Source: Spongilla lacustris
Lineage: Eukaryota; Porifera; Demospongiae; Spongillida; Spongillidae
Length of the DNA stretch: 64,000 nt
NCBI GenBank assembly: GCA_949361645.1
Contig: OX442434.1
Coordinates: forward strand, 6,958,008 to 7,022,007
Direction of reading: 5' to 3'
Each line of letters begins with the position of its first letter. The first letter of the stretch is position 1. Of the stretch, positions 20,654 through 32,039 are shown in pieces. The notes below the pieces were generated by a model. The model was not told the origin of the DNA, did not search any database, and saw nothing but the letters and a program-made list of their open reading frames with translations. A program made the translations under genes and the position numbers.

Positions 20654-20688
20654 GACAGCATCGCGCTCGACTTTTTTTATTGATAAAT

Positions 20689-21889
<1,201 letters not shown>

Positions 21890-22133
21890 GTAAGTATAGG
21901 TTGGCGTGTATTTGAGTGTATTCATGAGAGAGATTGAAGGTTTTGTTCTTAAATGTTTGAATGTACACATGTTAGTGGTATCATTAGGTGTGTTAGCCTT
22001 ATTTGTCAACATGTTTAGTATGGTTAGCAAAAGTCCAATAAATTATTAAAAATTATATGGTTACTTTAGGGACCTCTGAATAGCATGACATGATTTTCAT
22101 CTCTTAAGTCGAATTAATTCGGCCGTAATGATG

Positions 22134-22522
22134 CTAAGCAGCACTCATATCAAAAACCTTATAAAAACCATCACTCCTCAGGCTCTCTCCCAGCCAGCTG
22201 AGCAGGCCTTCCAAGGTCTCCTGGAAGGAGGCAGTATCCCCGGTAACTATCTCCAGCTGGTCCATCCTCTTTGCAAGGAGGCTCTGGACTTGGTTCCACT
22301 TTGATGCTTCTTGTGACAAGTCAGGTAATTCTTCTTGTGACATTCCCTCAACATCATGACCAAAGTAACTCTGCTCTCAACAGTGGGTGCCTTAGAGCCT
22401 ACTGGGAGAAGGGGAGAGGAGGAGACCACATCAGTATCCATGAAGCCCTCGCTGGCCTTCAGGATCAGACCCTCGCCATCCCCCAGCATGTACACATTCT
22501 GGATTCTGGATGCCCTTCTCAA
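22134..22522 (-). pseudogene. Spectrin-repeat-like exon region, copy 2
   Basis: Same two overlapping minus-strand frames as at 12.4-12.8 kb (ASKWNQVQSLLAKR and RIQNVYMLGDGEGLILKASE). The differences are few substitutions, so the duplication is recent relative to most repeats in the window. Functionality is doubtful because neither copy joins into one frame. Confidence 0.4.
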
Positions 22523-22970
22523 GGCTCTCGCCCGGGCAGTAGGAAGAACGACTTCTCTCCCCCTGGTATATAGGATTTGACCTTCAATTTGCCGTATTCA
22601 ATTGTCTAAATAATTATTACGAAATATTGTAATGTGTTTACGTGACAGCGCGTGGGGACCAAGGTTATGAGCTTCTCTTATCCTCGCGAACCTCAGCTTC
22701 CCTCAAGCGAGGGCAGCCTCCTTATTGGACGACGAACCATTTCGTATCGTGAGTCAGATGGGTTTGTTGAAATTTTTACAGCGGTATAGAGTGAAAAAGT
22801 ACATTTACTTAGTATGAAAATGCGAAGCAAATCTGATGCAAATGTGGCATTTACTTACGTTTACATAAGAGTGCTTTTCTGTGCTAATGCCGCTGTTCAT
22901 GTAAGTTTGACTACATGCGCATGTAAACTTGTATGTTGGGTTGTAGGTTGCTGTTCCTGTACTGTACTAT
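22163..22970. repeat. Segmental duplication, copy 2 (empty site)
   Basis: Near-identical to 12433-14020 but lacking the 764-bp TIR element; it retains one GACAGCGCG at about 22645. It lies about 280 bp downstream of the last UHRF1-like exon. Confidence 0.9.
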
Positions 22971-23245
22971 AGGCTATATGGCAGGCTGAACCTCTGCTTA
23001 GTTAGAGCCAATGCTGTAGCCATCCTCTCCAGATGTTTTGTACCAGACCAGTAGTAATAATAGGGTGTATTTATGTATTGTGAATATTTAATAACATGTA
23101 ATTATGTATATTAATTTTAGTTCTGTGTGTGAGTGATTGAGTGTGTTAGTGTGCCAGTACATTGTATATGTTAGGTTGTGTTGTTGTTAGCCATATATGT
23201 TAGTTTATCATGTATGTTAGTTTATTATTATTATTATTTTAAGAT
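22970..23245 (+). mobile_element. RT-element 3' fragment with (TTA)n tail
   Basis: Starts with coding-like YGRLNLCLVRANAVAILSR text, followed by AT-rich non-coding DNA and a (TTA)n tail at 23222-23240. A parallel fragment, YGRLNLHLVKSIARALLARE, lies at about 24282-24350. Both look like 3' ends of another non-LTR type. Confidence 0.5.
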
Positions 23246-23247
23246 CA

Positions 23248-24230
23248 AATCAAATTAGATTCAGTGCTTCTCACTCTTGATACAAAACAAGTACGAGCTA
23301 TACAAAGAGCAATCACATTTAAAACATCTACATGGTTAACAGTGATACCTACCACAGATCATCATTTTGATCTTTCTGCTACCGAGTTTCGTGATGCTTT
23401 AACAGTCAGATATCATAGACCTTTTTTGAAGATGCCAGCAATATGTGATGGATGTGGTGCAGCCTTTAGCTATGAACATGCCCTGGATTGTAAGAAAGGA
23501 GGTCTCATAACCAGACGCCACAATGAAGTAAGAGACACTCTTGGTGACCTGTCATCTATTGTTTATAAGGACATTATCAGGGAACCAGTGATACAGGAGG
23601 CATGTGAAGTAACAGGTGAACCCTCCTTAATAGCTGATCTTGGTGTACGAGGGGTCTGGCAGCCTCAGGCTCAAGCACTTTTTGATGTACGTGTGATAGA
23701 CACCGATGCACCCTCTCATGTTCAAAGAAGTGTGGCAGCAGTCCTAGCATCAGCTGAAACAGAAAAAAATAAAAAATACAACAATGCAGCTATTGCTAGA
23801 CGAGCCTCATTTACACCATTTGTGGTGTCAGTTGATGGTGCCTTGGGATGTGAAGCAACCAACTATCTTTAACACCTCTCTGAGTACATCTGCATGAAAT
23901 GGGGAAAGTCCTATGGAGAAGTGATGGGATGGCTGAGGGCCAGTTTGTCGTTTGCAATCATAAGAGCCACTGATTTGTGTCTCCGGGGATCTCGTATCAG
24001 ATGGAGGAGTGCGATGGATATGGCTGATGGGATGGGACTTCCCTATATAGTAGAATAGTTGGTCCTTTTATAATATTTCACATGTGGATAATTCATTTCT
24101 ATCTCTTGAATTATGGATTCTATACTTATGCAAGAACCTGTATTGTATGTATGTATTTATTTATATTATGTATATAGTAACAAAAAAAAAGAAATTTTAA
24201 TGTTGTAATAATAATAATAATAATAATAAC
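23248..24230 (+). mobile_element. 5'-truncated non-LTR retroelement with (ATA)n tail
   Basis: Begins abruptly at LDSVLLTLDTKQ-coding sequence directly after the (TTA)n tail of the upstream fragment. It runs through the coding remnant (to 24058) and a 150-bp 3' region, ending in (ATA)n at about 24207-24229. 5' truncation plus a simple-sequence tail is the hallmark of target-primed reverse transcription. Confidence 0.75.
23249..24058 (+). pseudogene. RT element endonuclease tail (CCHC plus PD-(D/E)XK), one nonsense codon
   Basis: The frame matches the last about 270 residues of the intact ORF at 41676-44804. It has CDGCGAAF..HALDC (C-x2-C-x7-H-x3-C), then RHNEVRD, then ADLGVRGVWQPQAQALFDVR. 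These are the zinc knuckle, R/KHN motif and D..DxK nuclease residues of restriction-like-endonuclease retroelements. An in-frame TAA at about 23870 falls where the intact copy has Lys. The frame then continues KWGKSYGEVMGWLRASLSFA to TAG at 24056-24058. The RT domain is lost by 5' truncation. Confidence 0.85.
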
Positions 24231-24281
24231 AACCACCTTGCCATCAGCCAGTCCAGGCCAAAGGCATTAGTAGTGGCAGAC

Positions 24282-24450
24282 ATATACGGCAGGCTTAACC
24301 TCCATTTGGTGAAGTCCATTGCTAGGGCACTCCTGGCGAGAGAACTTCATCCATCCTGACTGTGTATGTAGGAAATAGTAGTTGCATGTTTTTCAAGTGG
24401 TGTAATATATTAAATACTGTGTAATTAAAAAATAATAATAATAACAACTA
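24282..24450 (+). mobile_element. RT-element 3' fragment with (ATA)n tail
   Basis: YGRLNLHLVKSIARALLARE-coding text, a stop, about 90 bp of 3' region and AAAAATAATAATAATAAC. Second example of the fragment type at 22970-23245. Confidence 0.5.
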
Positions 24451-24594
24451 AAAAAAATAATACATAGAATACATGATACATATTACATGTAGATATTCAC
24501 AATGCATAAATAAATATAATATAAAATTAAAAATAGAATACATGAACGAATTCACATTACTAATATTGTTTCTAAATGCATGAATTGAACCTAA

Positions 24595-24912
24595 AAGAGA
24601 GGCACTTCAGGCCTTACAGTGGACAGGATGGCTCTGCAGTTGGCTCTCACTAAGGCTAAATAATAATAATAATTTTAATAATAATTGGAAGCGAGTGTGA
24701 CAACAGGAGTAGCTGCACTGACCACTGAGCTGAGAAACCACTTCTCCAATGACACCAAATGTAAGGAACTTGATTGGGTCTGTGTACCATTGGTGGTGGA
24801 GTCGTATGGAGCCTGGGGAAAAGAGGCTTTGGAGTCCATCTCTCAGCTAGCCTCTCGACTAGCCACTTGCTCATCCAAGGCAAAGTCTGTGGTTCTCTAC
24901 CCACTGTTTTGA
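24595..24912 (+). pseudogene. RT-element C-terminal fragment, third type
   Basis: After another AATAATAATAAT run (24660-24672) the frame reads AALTTELRNHFSNDTKCKEL, then DWVCVPLVVESYGAWGKEAL and LASRLATCSSKAKSV, ending at 24912. The layout (ND.KC..L.W..IPL..E.YG.WG.EA) is typical of C-terminal ends of RT ORFs common in invertebrates. The upstream part is absent. Confidence 0.6.
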
Positions 24913-24914
24913 AT

Positions 24915-25680
24915 TCATGAGATCTGGTGATGATTGTTCTACTACTGGCAACGAGCTCATCGTTTTTCAGTTGGCGGACTACTTCAAAGATCAATGGCGA
25001 TATTCGACGAATTGAGAACTGTTAGCGGCCGATGATATGCTAATCGCAAAGCCAATGATATTGGGAGCCATCGGTTATTTATTAGAAGAACCTCTCAGAG
25101 AAGTTTTATGATCTCGTGCTATGGGAGAGATCAATATAGGCCTAATTGTGACCTCATACGATGAAGTCATTGGCAATCAATGGTGAACCTCAGGTTTTGG
25201 CCTTGTTACATGGGCCAGCAACAACACTTATAGAAAAGAGTATGTGCATGTTCTCTATTGTCTATGATATGTATCACTGTAGAGGGGCCGGTGGAGCACA
25301 ACACCTGTACCAGGGCTATTCCATTATTTAATTATACACCCCCTACGGTGGTATAGAGAATATGTGCCGAGGGGCGACCTGTCCAGGGGGGGAGGGGGAT
25401 TTCCCGGGGGGGGGGGGGGGGGAAGGGGGGCGTGATATAAGATATAATAAGTGTGTCCAGTGGTGCTTCACTGTATATTGTCCCACGTTTGCAATTATTG
25501 TGGAATAGCCCTATCCATTGACAGCCAAAGAATTACAACCATCATAAGATATCTAGGGTCTGAACACTAAACCATTCTTGATCCTTGTGTTCTATGTTCC
25601 CCACTCACTTGAATGCATTGTAGGTAAAAAGAATCTTTTTATTTTTTTAATTTTTTTTTACAAAACACAACCTACGTAAT
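24915..25680. other. Non-coding, contains a G-rich tract at 25380-25430
   Basis: Unique sequence except for the G-rich block GGGGGGAGGGGGATTTCCCG followed by a G run near 25400-25422. No gene supported. Confidence 0.45.
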
Positions 25681-25905
25681 TCAATATATGAATTATTACT
25701 TGTCACTGACATTGTCCCTGTGTTCATATATGCACATTACACACAACACATGCCCTAAGAAGCACAAACACAGTATGTTGCTCCTTTGTGGCATCCTCCC
25801 CGCAGGTCTGAAGGGTGTTGACATGTTGGTGAGGACTCATTTCCATGGTAGCAGTACGTTGCACACCCATATGACGACGTGCAACTGCAGAAGTGCACAA
25901 AACTG

Positions 25906-25909
<4 letters not shown>

Positions 25910-25951
<42 letters not shown>

Positions 25952-25971
25952 CACACACACACACACACACA

Positions 25972-26003
<32 letters not shown>

Positions 26004-26012
26004 CACACACTT
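25910..26012. repeat. (CA)n/(CACG)n microsatellite
   Basis: CA tracts separated by TTGCACAC and a (GCAC)n block. Confidence 0.95.
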
Positions 26013-26499
26013 GCACACAAATTTGATGACCAGGAGTTTGATTAGCATCTTCATGGCCAATGTCACTTCAGCCTCATCAACCCTTCATAAGTTTCCACGA
26101 CCCAGTGTAGCCTGAAGGACACCCTGCAGTTACTGAAAGCTGTGAGGCACATTGGGGGCGGGGCATGCTTTCTATTCTTGTGCTTCTTCATCCACACTGT
26201 CACACAGACGACAACCAACAATGAATATGATGAGAATGGATGGTACCACCCAGCTGAGAAGTGTGGGGAGGAGGCAGAGGGGGAAGAGGGGTATTGGGAA
26301 AGGACACAGAAAGAAGCTAACATGGTACTTACTGTAGCATACACACAAGGTTTTAATTGGTAACAGCTTATAACACTATCACCACAAAGTATTTTGTGTA
26401 CATTATAACATTCCAATAAATAATTAACTTCCAAAGTCGATACTTTGTCGGTCTGCTCACCACACCACACCTTGTCCACTGACCCTCATGTCATCCAGG

Positions 26500-26650
26500 A
26501 GAAGCTCATAACTTCTACTGCGACCACAGGATCACCAAGCCATCACTGTACACCCAGACATCAGTGGACTGCAGGGATTACGAGGTTGCAGGGAAGGACT
26601 ACAGCATTATGATTGATGAGGCGACAGATAGCTCAGTTTTTAAAATCATT
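26500..26650 (+). pseudogene. Possible hAT-type transposase remnant
   Basis: One frame reads GEAHNFYCDHRITKPSLYTQ, CRDYEVAGKD and SIMIDEATDSSVFK. The last phrase resembles the first catalytic Asp region of hAT/ZMYM-type transposases (L.IDESTD.S). Too short for certainty. Confidence 0.3.
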
Positions 26651-26830
26651 CCTAGCTTGTTTTCTTAATTTCACAGGCTCAACTGCACATTAATTTATTT
26701 TCATACATGTTCAGTTCTGTAATATGCTATTTTTGTGAAAACATTTTCTGTACAGCACCCCTGTCCCCTAGAGCATTTTCCTGACCACTACGCCAGCACG
26801 GGCCACCAGTTTTTGCAGAAAACCGCTGGT

Positions 26831-26932
26831 GGCTACAGACCTCTGAGGGGACTACAGACCTCTCAGCTGAGGTCTGTAGTCCCCTCAGAGGCCTGTAGTC
26901 CCCTCAGAGGTCTGTAGTCCCCTCTGATTAAC
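26831..26932. repeat. Inverted/tandem CTACAGACCTCTGAGGGGA cluster
   Basis: CTACAGACCTCTGAGGGGAC and ACTACAGACCTC on the left are mirrored by GAGGTCTGTAGTCCCCTCAG and two further copies on the right, around the palindromic centre TCAGCTGA at 26862-26869. A long cruciform or hairpin could form. Confidence 0.85.
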
Positions 26933-26973
26933 ATGTCCATTTTACACATGCATGGTACACATGCACACCACAG

Positions 26974-27044
26974 TGGTCAAGTTGGAGTTGAACCAACTAC
27001 TTTGATGTTATGAGCAACATGCTTTACCTAATAAGCTATCAACC
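26974..27044 (-). tRNA. tRNA-like sequence, anticodon CAU, degenerate
   Basis: Minus strand from 27044: GGTTGAT acceptor start, D-arm-like GCTTATTAGGTAAAGC, anticodon arm TGTTG-CTCATAA-CATCA (CAU, four of five stem pairs), and a TPsiC arm GTTGGTTCAACTCCAAC (good). The closing acceptor strand TTGACC pairs with two wobbles. The D arm lacks the standard box A start TRGCNNAGT, so this may be a tRNA-Met-derived SINE head or pseudogene rather than a working gene. Confidence 0.35.
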
Positions 27045-27059
27045 TAATTGAGGCATAGC

Positions 27060-27930
27060 CAGCCTCCTGATATCCGAGGATGGGCACGGTCCTGATGCGG
27101 CGGGAAAGGATAACCTCGGTTGGTTCAATGCCCACATCGAAGCTAGAGCTTTGCGGCTGGCTTAGTGAGAGAGAGGTTTGAACTCTCGATCAGGTATTTC
27201 CTTACTCTGTTTACAGCGAAATGCATTACCACTAATAATCAATGACATAAAAGAATTCACCAAAATAATAAACTCTCCTGACTTCTGGTTAAGTTAAAAG
27301 TATCCCATTGCAACTATGTATCTCATCACCCCACTACTCTTACCGACGCTCAAAAGAAAAAAAACGTGGTTGAAATGATTTCACGTGATTCAGCTGACGT
27401 AGTAGATTTACTAAATCACTGATGGGATAGACACAAGCAAGTATTGGTGAAATTGAAAAACTGTATGATGTTCGGTACCTTGATTTGTGTTTTTTGCAAC
27501 GAAACTTAATTTTAGTATCGTATTCTAATGTACCACCATCTGGCATGGTCTCCTTGTAATAGTTGAAAGAAAAAAAAAGAATTCCACAGACCCAATCCAG
27601 CATTCAAAAGTTCAATACAAAGCACTATGCCAGCATTTAGTGAGATGGAAATCATGGTGAATACAATAGACAAGGTCACTGAAGGGACTTGGGTCGTGGA
27701 AGGTTTTAGGACCCCTAAGTCCAGTGGCGATGGAACCGCTATGGCCACTGCGGCCATGGCCGCACCACGTTTTACAGTTGAAATTAATAATTCATTAGTT
27801 ATTGTAACCTTGATCAGTGGCCGACGTTCAATTACCACTTATTGTGTCAATTTGAGACAGCTGCTAGCTCTTCTTTTCAAGCAAGATGGATGCAAGTTCT
27901 AGTCAAAGTGTCAGTGATACTGACAGTATT
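27060..27930. other. No supported gene
   Basis: Several short open frames on both strands (e.g. 27340-27603 minus) lack family features. A GC-rich patch GGCCACTGCGGCCATGGCCG at 27739-27760 is notable but unexplained. Confidence 0.4.
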
Positions 27931-27934
27931 TTGA

Positions 27935-28460
27935 AATATCACACCAGCCCAGAGCGTTTCACTTTCCAAAACGAGAGTTTGGCAAGAAAAGTGCTGTGAG
28001 TAGAAGTTTCAAACAGCCTGGTTTGACAAGTGACCATGGCTACATTATCGTGAGGAAAATGACAGCATGTCATGTTACACGTGCTTAAAGGCATGGTTGG
28101 AGAAAAAGCTGTCATGGGCTGCAAATGCTGATGCAGCGTTTACCAGTAAGGGTTACACAAACTGGAAAGATGCCACTGTCAGATTCTCAGCGCATGAAGC
28201 ATCGAGTTGACACAAAGAAGCGGTCTTGAAAGTTACAACTCTACCAGCATCTAAACCTGCAACAGCTAAAGCTATACCTGAACATATTGTCCAGCAATTT
28301 GCCACAGTCAAGCATTGCATATGATCTGAGTTCTATAGTAGAAGCTATCACCAATCCAAACGGCCTAGATTCCAAAAGATCATTGCCTGGTTTCATTGAT
28401 ACTGGTCATGCCAGCCACAAATGCTACAAGCAAGAGATCATTTAGTGCATTACGTAGAGT
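27935..28460 (+). pseudogene. hAT/ZMYM-type transposase relic (TTF zinc finger and start of DUF4371 region)
   Basis: Frames pieced along the plus strand read a KxRxFxxxW-like start, then DSMSCYTCLKAWLEKK, FTSKGYTNWKDATVRF and SAHEASS. This is the TTF-type zinc finger block of hAT-like transposases and ZMYM1-type proteins (..C.TC......F...G..NWK.A...F..HE.S..H). There are at least two frame changes and several stops. No terminal inverted repeats were identified. Confidence 0.6.
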
Positions 28461-28904
28461 CAAGACCTTTCTACGAACAACGATGACACAAATGCAACTA
28501 AACAACTCGATGATTTTGTTTGTTCATAGCAATTTGACAGATAAAACAATTTAGTGGAGCTAGGTAATGAATTTATTCGCGGTTCCAAACACGGCCAGAC
28601 ATTGTTTGGCAAGTTTACGTTAACTGATTAAGCCTTCTATACTGTACATGTATGATTTGTAATTGTTGTGTAGATACATCTGTCATGTTTGCGTGTATAA
28701 TATTATGCATGCTCATCTATTATTCATTGGCTGCACCACTTTATAATAGCTTCCATCGCCGCTGAAGTCACAAATATTGGTTGCTTGACAACTAACAAGA
28801 GTCCTCTGAAGGCTGCTATCATTGCAGCTACACCTACCACTGCATGACCTCCTGTCTTGGGGGTGGGGAAGCTCAAGGCAGAGCTGGTCCCCATCTTCAA
28901 CAGT

Positions 28905-28995
28905 GGCGTGGTGGCCAGGGGGGGGCAATTGCCCCTCCCCCTGCGGGGTTTAAAAATAGGGGCGCCACCGAGCACAAGGGGCGCCAAAAACTGAA
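28905..28995. repeat. GTGGCGTGGTGGCCAGGGGG element fragment
   Basis: CAGTGGCGTGGTGGCCAGGG, a G run, then CAATTGCCCCTCCCCC and TAAAAATAGGGGCGCC. This is a member of the same G-run/C-run dispersed family as at 30967, 31940, 47371 and 47539. Confidence 0.55.
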
Positions 28996-29277
28996 AGTTT
29001 GTAGCAATTGATTTTCCTTCCGATACGTAAATCATACCACGGTAATTGAACCGGCAATCACTTGTTGCGTTGGAACAATGGCCGTGAGACGTGCGTATGC
29101 ACCCCAATGCAATAAAATACTATTGAAAAATAAATAAATTTGACCGTATCATGTGTAATTAGACAATCTAACCCATCAATCCTACTGGTATAATGTGTGC
29201 ACTGATCGGATTCCTCGGAATACATTGTAAGAAGTATTGGATGGAAGGCAAAGAAATCTGGAGCATCTTATCATAAA

Positions 29278-29580
29278 GTGAAGCAAAGGGTCGATGAAGA
29301 AGCTAAACTTAGCAATTTTATGCATAAGGTTTCTGAAGAAAGTACTGATCATGAGAAACAGGGCCTTTTGTCTGTTATGCAAGATGATCGCAATGTACCG
29401 ATCACAATTGACACAGCCGTCACAGGCAGCCATCATGAGGTCACAATAAGTGAGCCGCTAATTCAGCCAACTTCAGGGAATACCATTTTTGAATGGCGGA
29501 TGGAGAATAGCAGCACCACGGCGAAAATAGTCAGATGGAGATGCCAACAGATGTTACATGTGGTGAAGATTTGAGAAAAG
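29278..29580 (+). CDS. Unrecognised open segment
   Basis: The frame reads KQRVDEEAKLSNFMHKVSEE and ITIDTAVTGSHHEVTISEPL before a stop at about 29572. It precedes a copy of the retroelement repeat, so it may be part of a decayed retroelement. Not recognised. Confidence 0.25.
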
Positions 29581-29751
29581 AACAAATGCAAGTAAGTGGC
29601 ATTTTATCAGAGCCAAATGAAGAGGAGGTGCAGCTGCTGCATGCAATTGATATACTAATTCCTAATCAAAGTGTGACTTCGTGGTCAGATGATGAAGATG
29701 CTTGCAGAAATAGCCATTCAACAATGCTGCAGAGGACATCACATGTAGAAC

Positions 29752-30120
29752 TACTGATTAAGTGTCTGGACATGTCCAGTGGACTGGGAGATATGATCGG
29801 AAACATCTCTCTGCACATATTAGGTACACCTATCTGTTGATACCTAATATGTGTATTCATATAGCATTCACACTTATTTTGGTGTATGGCAAACATTCTC
29901 ATTTGCCCATTGAATTCAGTATGAGACCAAACTCATATCCAGAATCATATGACATGAATGTGCAGCAATCTTGAAAGAAATATTGAGGTATTATTATTAT
30001 TTAAATTCCATTAAATGCTATTACTTGCACATATTGACATGCTAGGCAATGATAAATGGCTCTACAAAATATTCAGAAAGCTCAGTGCAGCCAGAAGTAT
30101 ACTATGATGCAGCAACATTA
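29752..30120 (+). pseudogene. LTR-type integrase C-terminal remnant, copy 1
   Basis: Shares nearly identical DNA with 34420-34640, including the coding-like phrase LVYGKHSHLPIEFSMRPNSY (the YGREPRLPIE region that follows the integrase core in Ty3/gypsy-type elements). It carries stops and small deletions. A shorter third copy of its 5' part (GTCTGGACATGTCCAG..) is at 30280-30415. Confidence 0.6.
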
Positions 30121-30273
30121 TACAGCTAGGCCAGGCTCCCCCATGTATGGTGGATGGAGGTGGGGTATGTGGGGCATACCTCAGAGCAGGCTATGAGGTT
30201 ATGGATGTGGGTCCACGTGGCTTAGTGCCACACCTCAACACTACACATTGCGGCCCAAGATGATATAAATGAA

Positions 30274-30415
30274 CTACTGATTAAGTGTCTGGACATGTCC
30301 AGCGGACTGGGAGATATGATCGGAAACATCTCTCTGCACATATTAGGTACGCCTATCTGTTCATACCTAATATGTGTAGCATTCACACTTATTTTGGTAT
30401 ATGGCAAACATGAAA
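30274..30415 (+). repeat. Partial duplicate of 29752-29900
   Basis: CTACTGATTAAGTGTCTGGA through TATGGCAAACAT is repeated with about five differences. It includes the small palindrome TAGGTACRCCTATCTGTT..TACCTA. Confidence 0.85.
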
Positions 30416-30819
30416 TATTGCCCTACCCTCACGATCTTGTGAGCATACTGCGGAATGGAGGTGTGTTATCAATTAAAGCAGCATGATTTTAGCTCAGCTG
30501 CACAATGGGATAGCTGTTGTAGGTATGTTGATATATAGAGGGGTTTATCACTGTCTACTTACAAGCTCCTGTACATGTAACAGGCAGAAAACTCAAGGAA
30601 TCATGTTTCATAAATTACTATTGTTTTATCAGGCCATTTGATTTTGGGGTGGGTTTTTAAATTTCAGTTTTGCATTTCTCAGTCCAGCCACTTGCATAAG
30701 AAAAGCCACATGTCATTTTCCATGAACAGATTACTTTGTCCAACAAGTTCAATCGTAACAGAGGTCTGATCATTGACCAAAAATGACATGTATCATATTG
30801 TGCAGCAGGACGGAGAGGG

Positions 30820-30975
30820 GATCTCACTGCGAGGGGCCCCTCAGGAGGTTGTGTTTCTATGGCCACCAGGCTACAGCAGCACCCCGGTGGTGGGACAACC
30901 ATTCACACTTACAGTACCTGCCCTCTGGAAGGGGGTCCTCCCCTCTCCTACACATGGAAGAGGTACCCCAGTGGC
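30820..30975 (+). pseudogene. Ig-like domain exon fragment, copy 1
   Basis: The plus frame reads STPVVGQPFTLTV. With a one-base shift at ACAGTACCTGCC it then reads [20 protein letters not shown], which together make the B and C strands of an Ig-like domain (GxxxxLTC...P.....W). The element GTGGCGGATCCAGGGGG interrupts it at 30969. The duplicate at 31.8-31.95 kb shares the same shift. Confidence 0.4.
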
Positions 30976-31019
30976 GGATCCAGGGGGCCCAAGGCTCCCC
31001 CATATATGTCCATAGCCTC

Positions 31020-31555
31020 ATAGCCTGCTCTGAAGTATGCCCCTTGGGACTCATCGTAAGCAAACACGATCCTGTCGTGGAGCCTGGTGCTCTGACCCTG
31101 GCAGAACTCCATCACGCTGGGCACGAGGCAATACGCACCCCAGTGCGGCGGCTTGGGTATGGGAACCGTTTAATCCGTGTACTGCTCCTCCAGCCTGGTG
31201 TACCTAGCATCCAGTTCCCCCTTGCTCCCTATCTCCGTGCTCTGATCGCTCGCCCAGGCGCTCAGCTGGCCCTGTTGCGGCCAGGTGGCGAAATACTCAC
31301 TGGCTACCTCGTCCGACACTTTAGTGACGTGCCCCTCTGTTCAGATCTGTCTGTGAAGAGGCACCCAGTACAATAGCATGGTTGCAAATTGATTCTCCTG
31401 CAACTCGCGGCCCTTGCGACTGAGAAAGTTGGTGTAGAACACGAAACCCTCACTTGAGTAGGACTTCTCATCAGCACAACTTGACTGGAAGGCCTCCCAG
31501 CAGGGTTGTACGTGGACACGCAGGCAGCTGTCGCTTCCTCGATGGCTTTACAGTT
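31020..31555 (-). pseudogene. Pyridoxamine-phosphate oxidase (PNPO) pseudogene, copy A
   Basis: Minus strand: AIEEATAACVS..GRPSSQVVLM, shifted frame through [13 protein letters not shown], then [24 protein letters not shown], and [30 protein letters not shown] and [16 protein letters not shown]. These are the ordered conserved blocks of PNPO, the FMN enzyme that makes pyridoxal 5'-phosphate. Lesions seen are a two-base insertion after VVLM, TGA in place of an expected Arg after HRQ-I, and TAA in YTD-TVP. The C-terminal WLYERLAP-type end is not found. Copy B at 32.04-32.72 kb shares the HRQ-I stop, so the gene was already dead before duplication. Confidence 0.75.
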
Positions 31556-31789
31556 TGGAAAGAAAACACAATACTATTTAAATACTACAAGTGATCGGAT
31601 AGTAAAATGAATAGTATCCGTTCCTTTCCACTCCGGCATAAGAAGAAGAGGAAAGACAATACACCTATGCACTTTGGATCAGACTATCCTCCTCTTACCA
31701 ATTACCAGTACCAATTCGGAGACACGGTGTGGGCTTTCCAGGATTAAGATCCCCTTTGTCCAGGAAACATTATCAAACTGGGGCAGGCA

Positions 31790-31950
31790 TTCTCCTGCAA
31801 CTCGCGGCCCTTGCGGTTGCGTTTCTATGGCCATCAGGCTACAGCAGCACCCCTGTGGTGGGACAACCATTCACACTTACAGTACCTGCCCTCTGGAAGG
31901 GGATCCTCCCCTCTCCTACACATGGACAAGGTACCCCAGTGGCAGATCCA
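31790..31950 (+). pseudogene. Ig-like domain exon fragment, copy 2
   Basis: Duplicate of 30820-30975 (STPVVGQPFTLTV, then TCPLEGDPPLSYTWTRYPSG in another frame), again cut by a GTGGCAGATCCAGGGGGG element at 31938. Its presence shows the whole 31-32.5 kb block was duplicated in tandem. Confidence 0.4.
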
Positions 31951-32039
31951 GGGGGGGTCTAAGTAGCCTAAGGCTCCCCCATGTATGGTGGATGGAGGTG
32001 GGGTATGTGGGGCATACCTCAGAGCAGGCTATGAGGTTA

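Noticed and set aside
30783..31376. 197-codon plus-strand frame
   Set aside because: Mostly the antisense of PNPO copy A plus the Ig-like fragment out of frame; the minus-strand PNPO reading explains the sequence.
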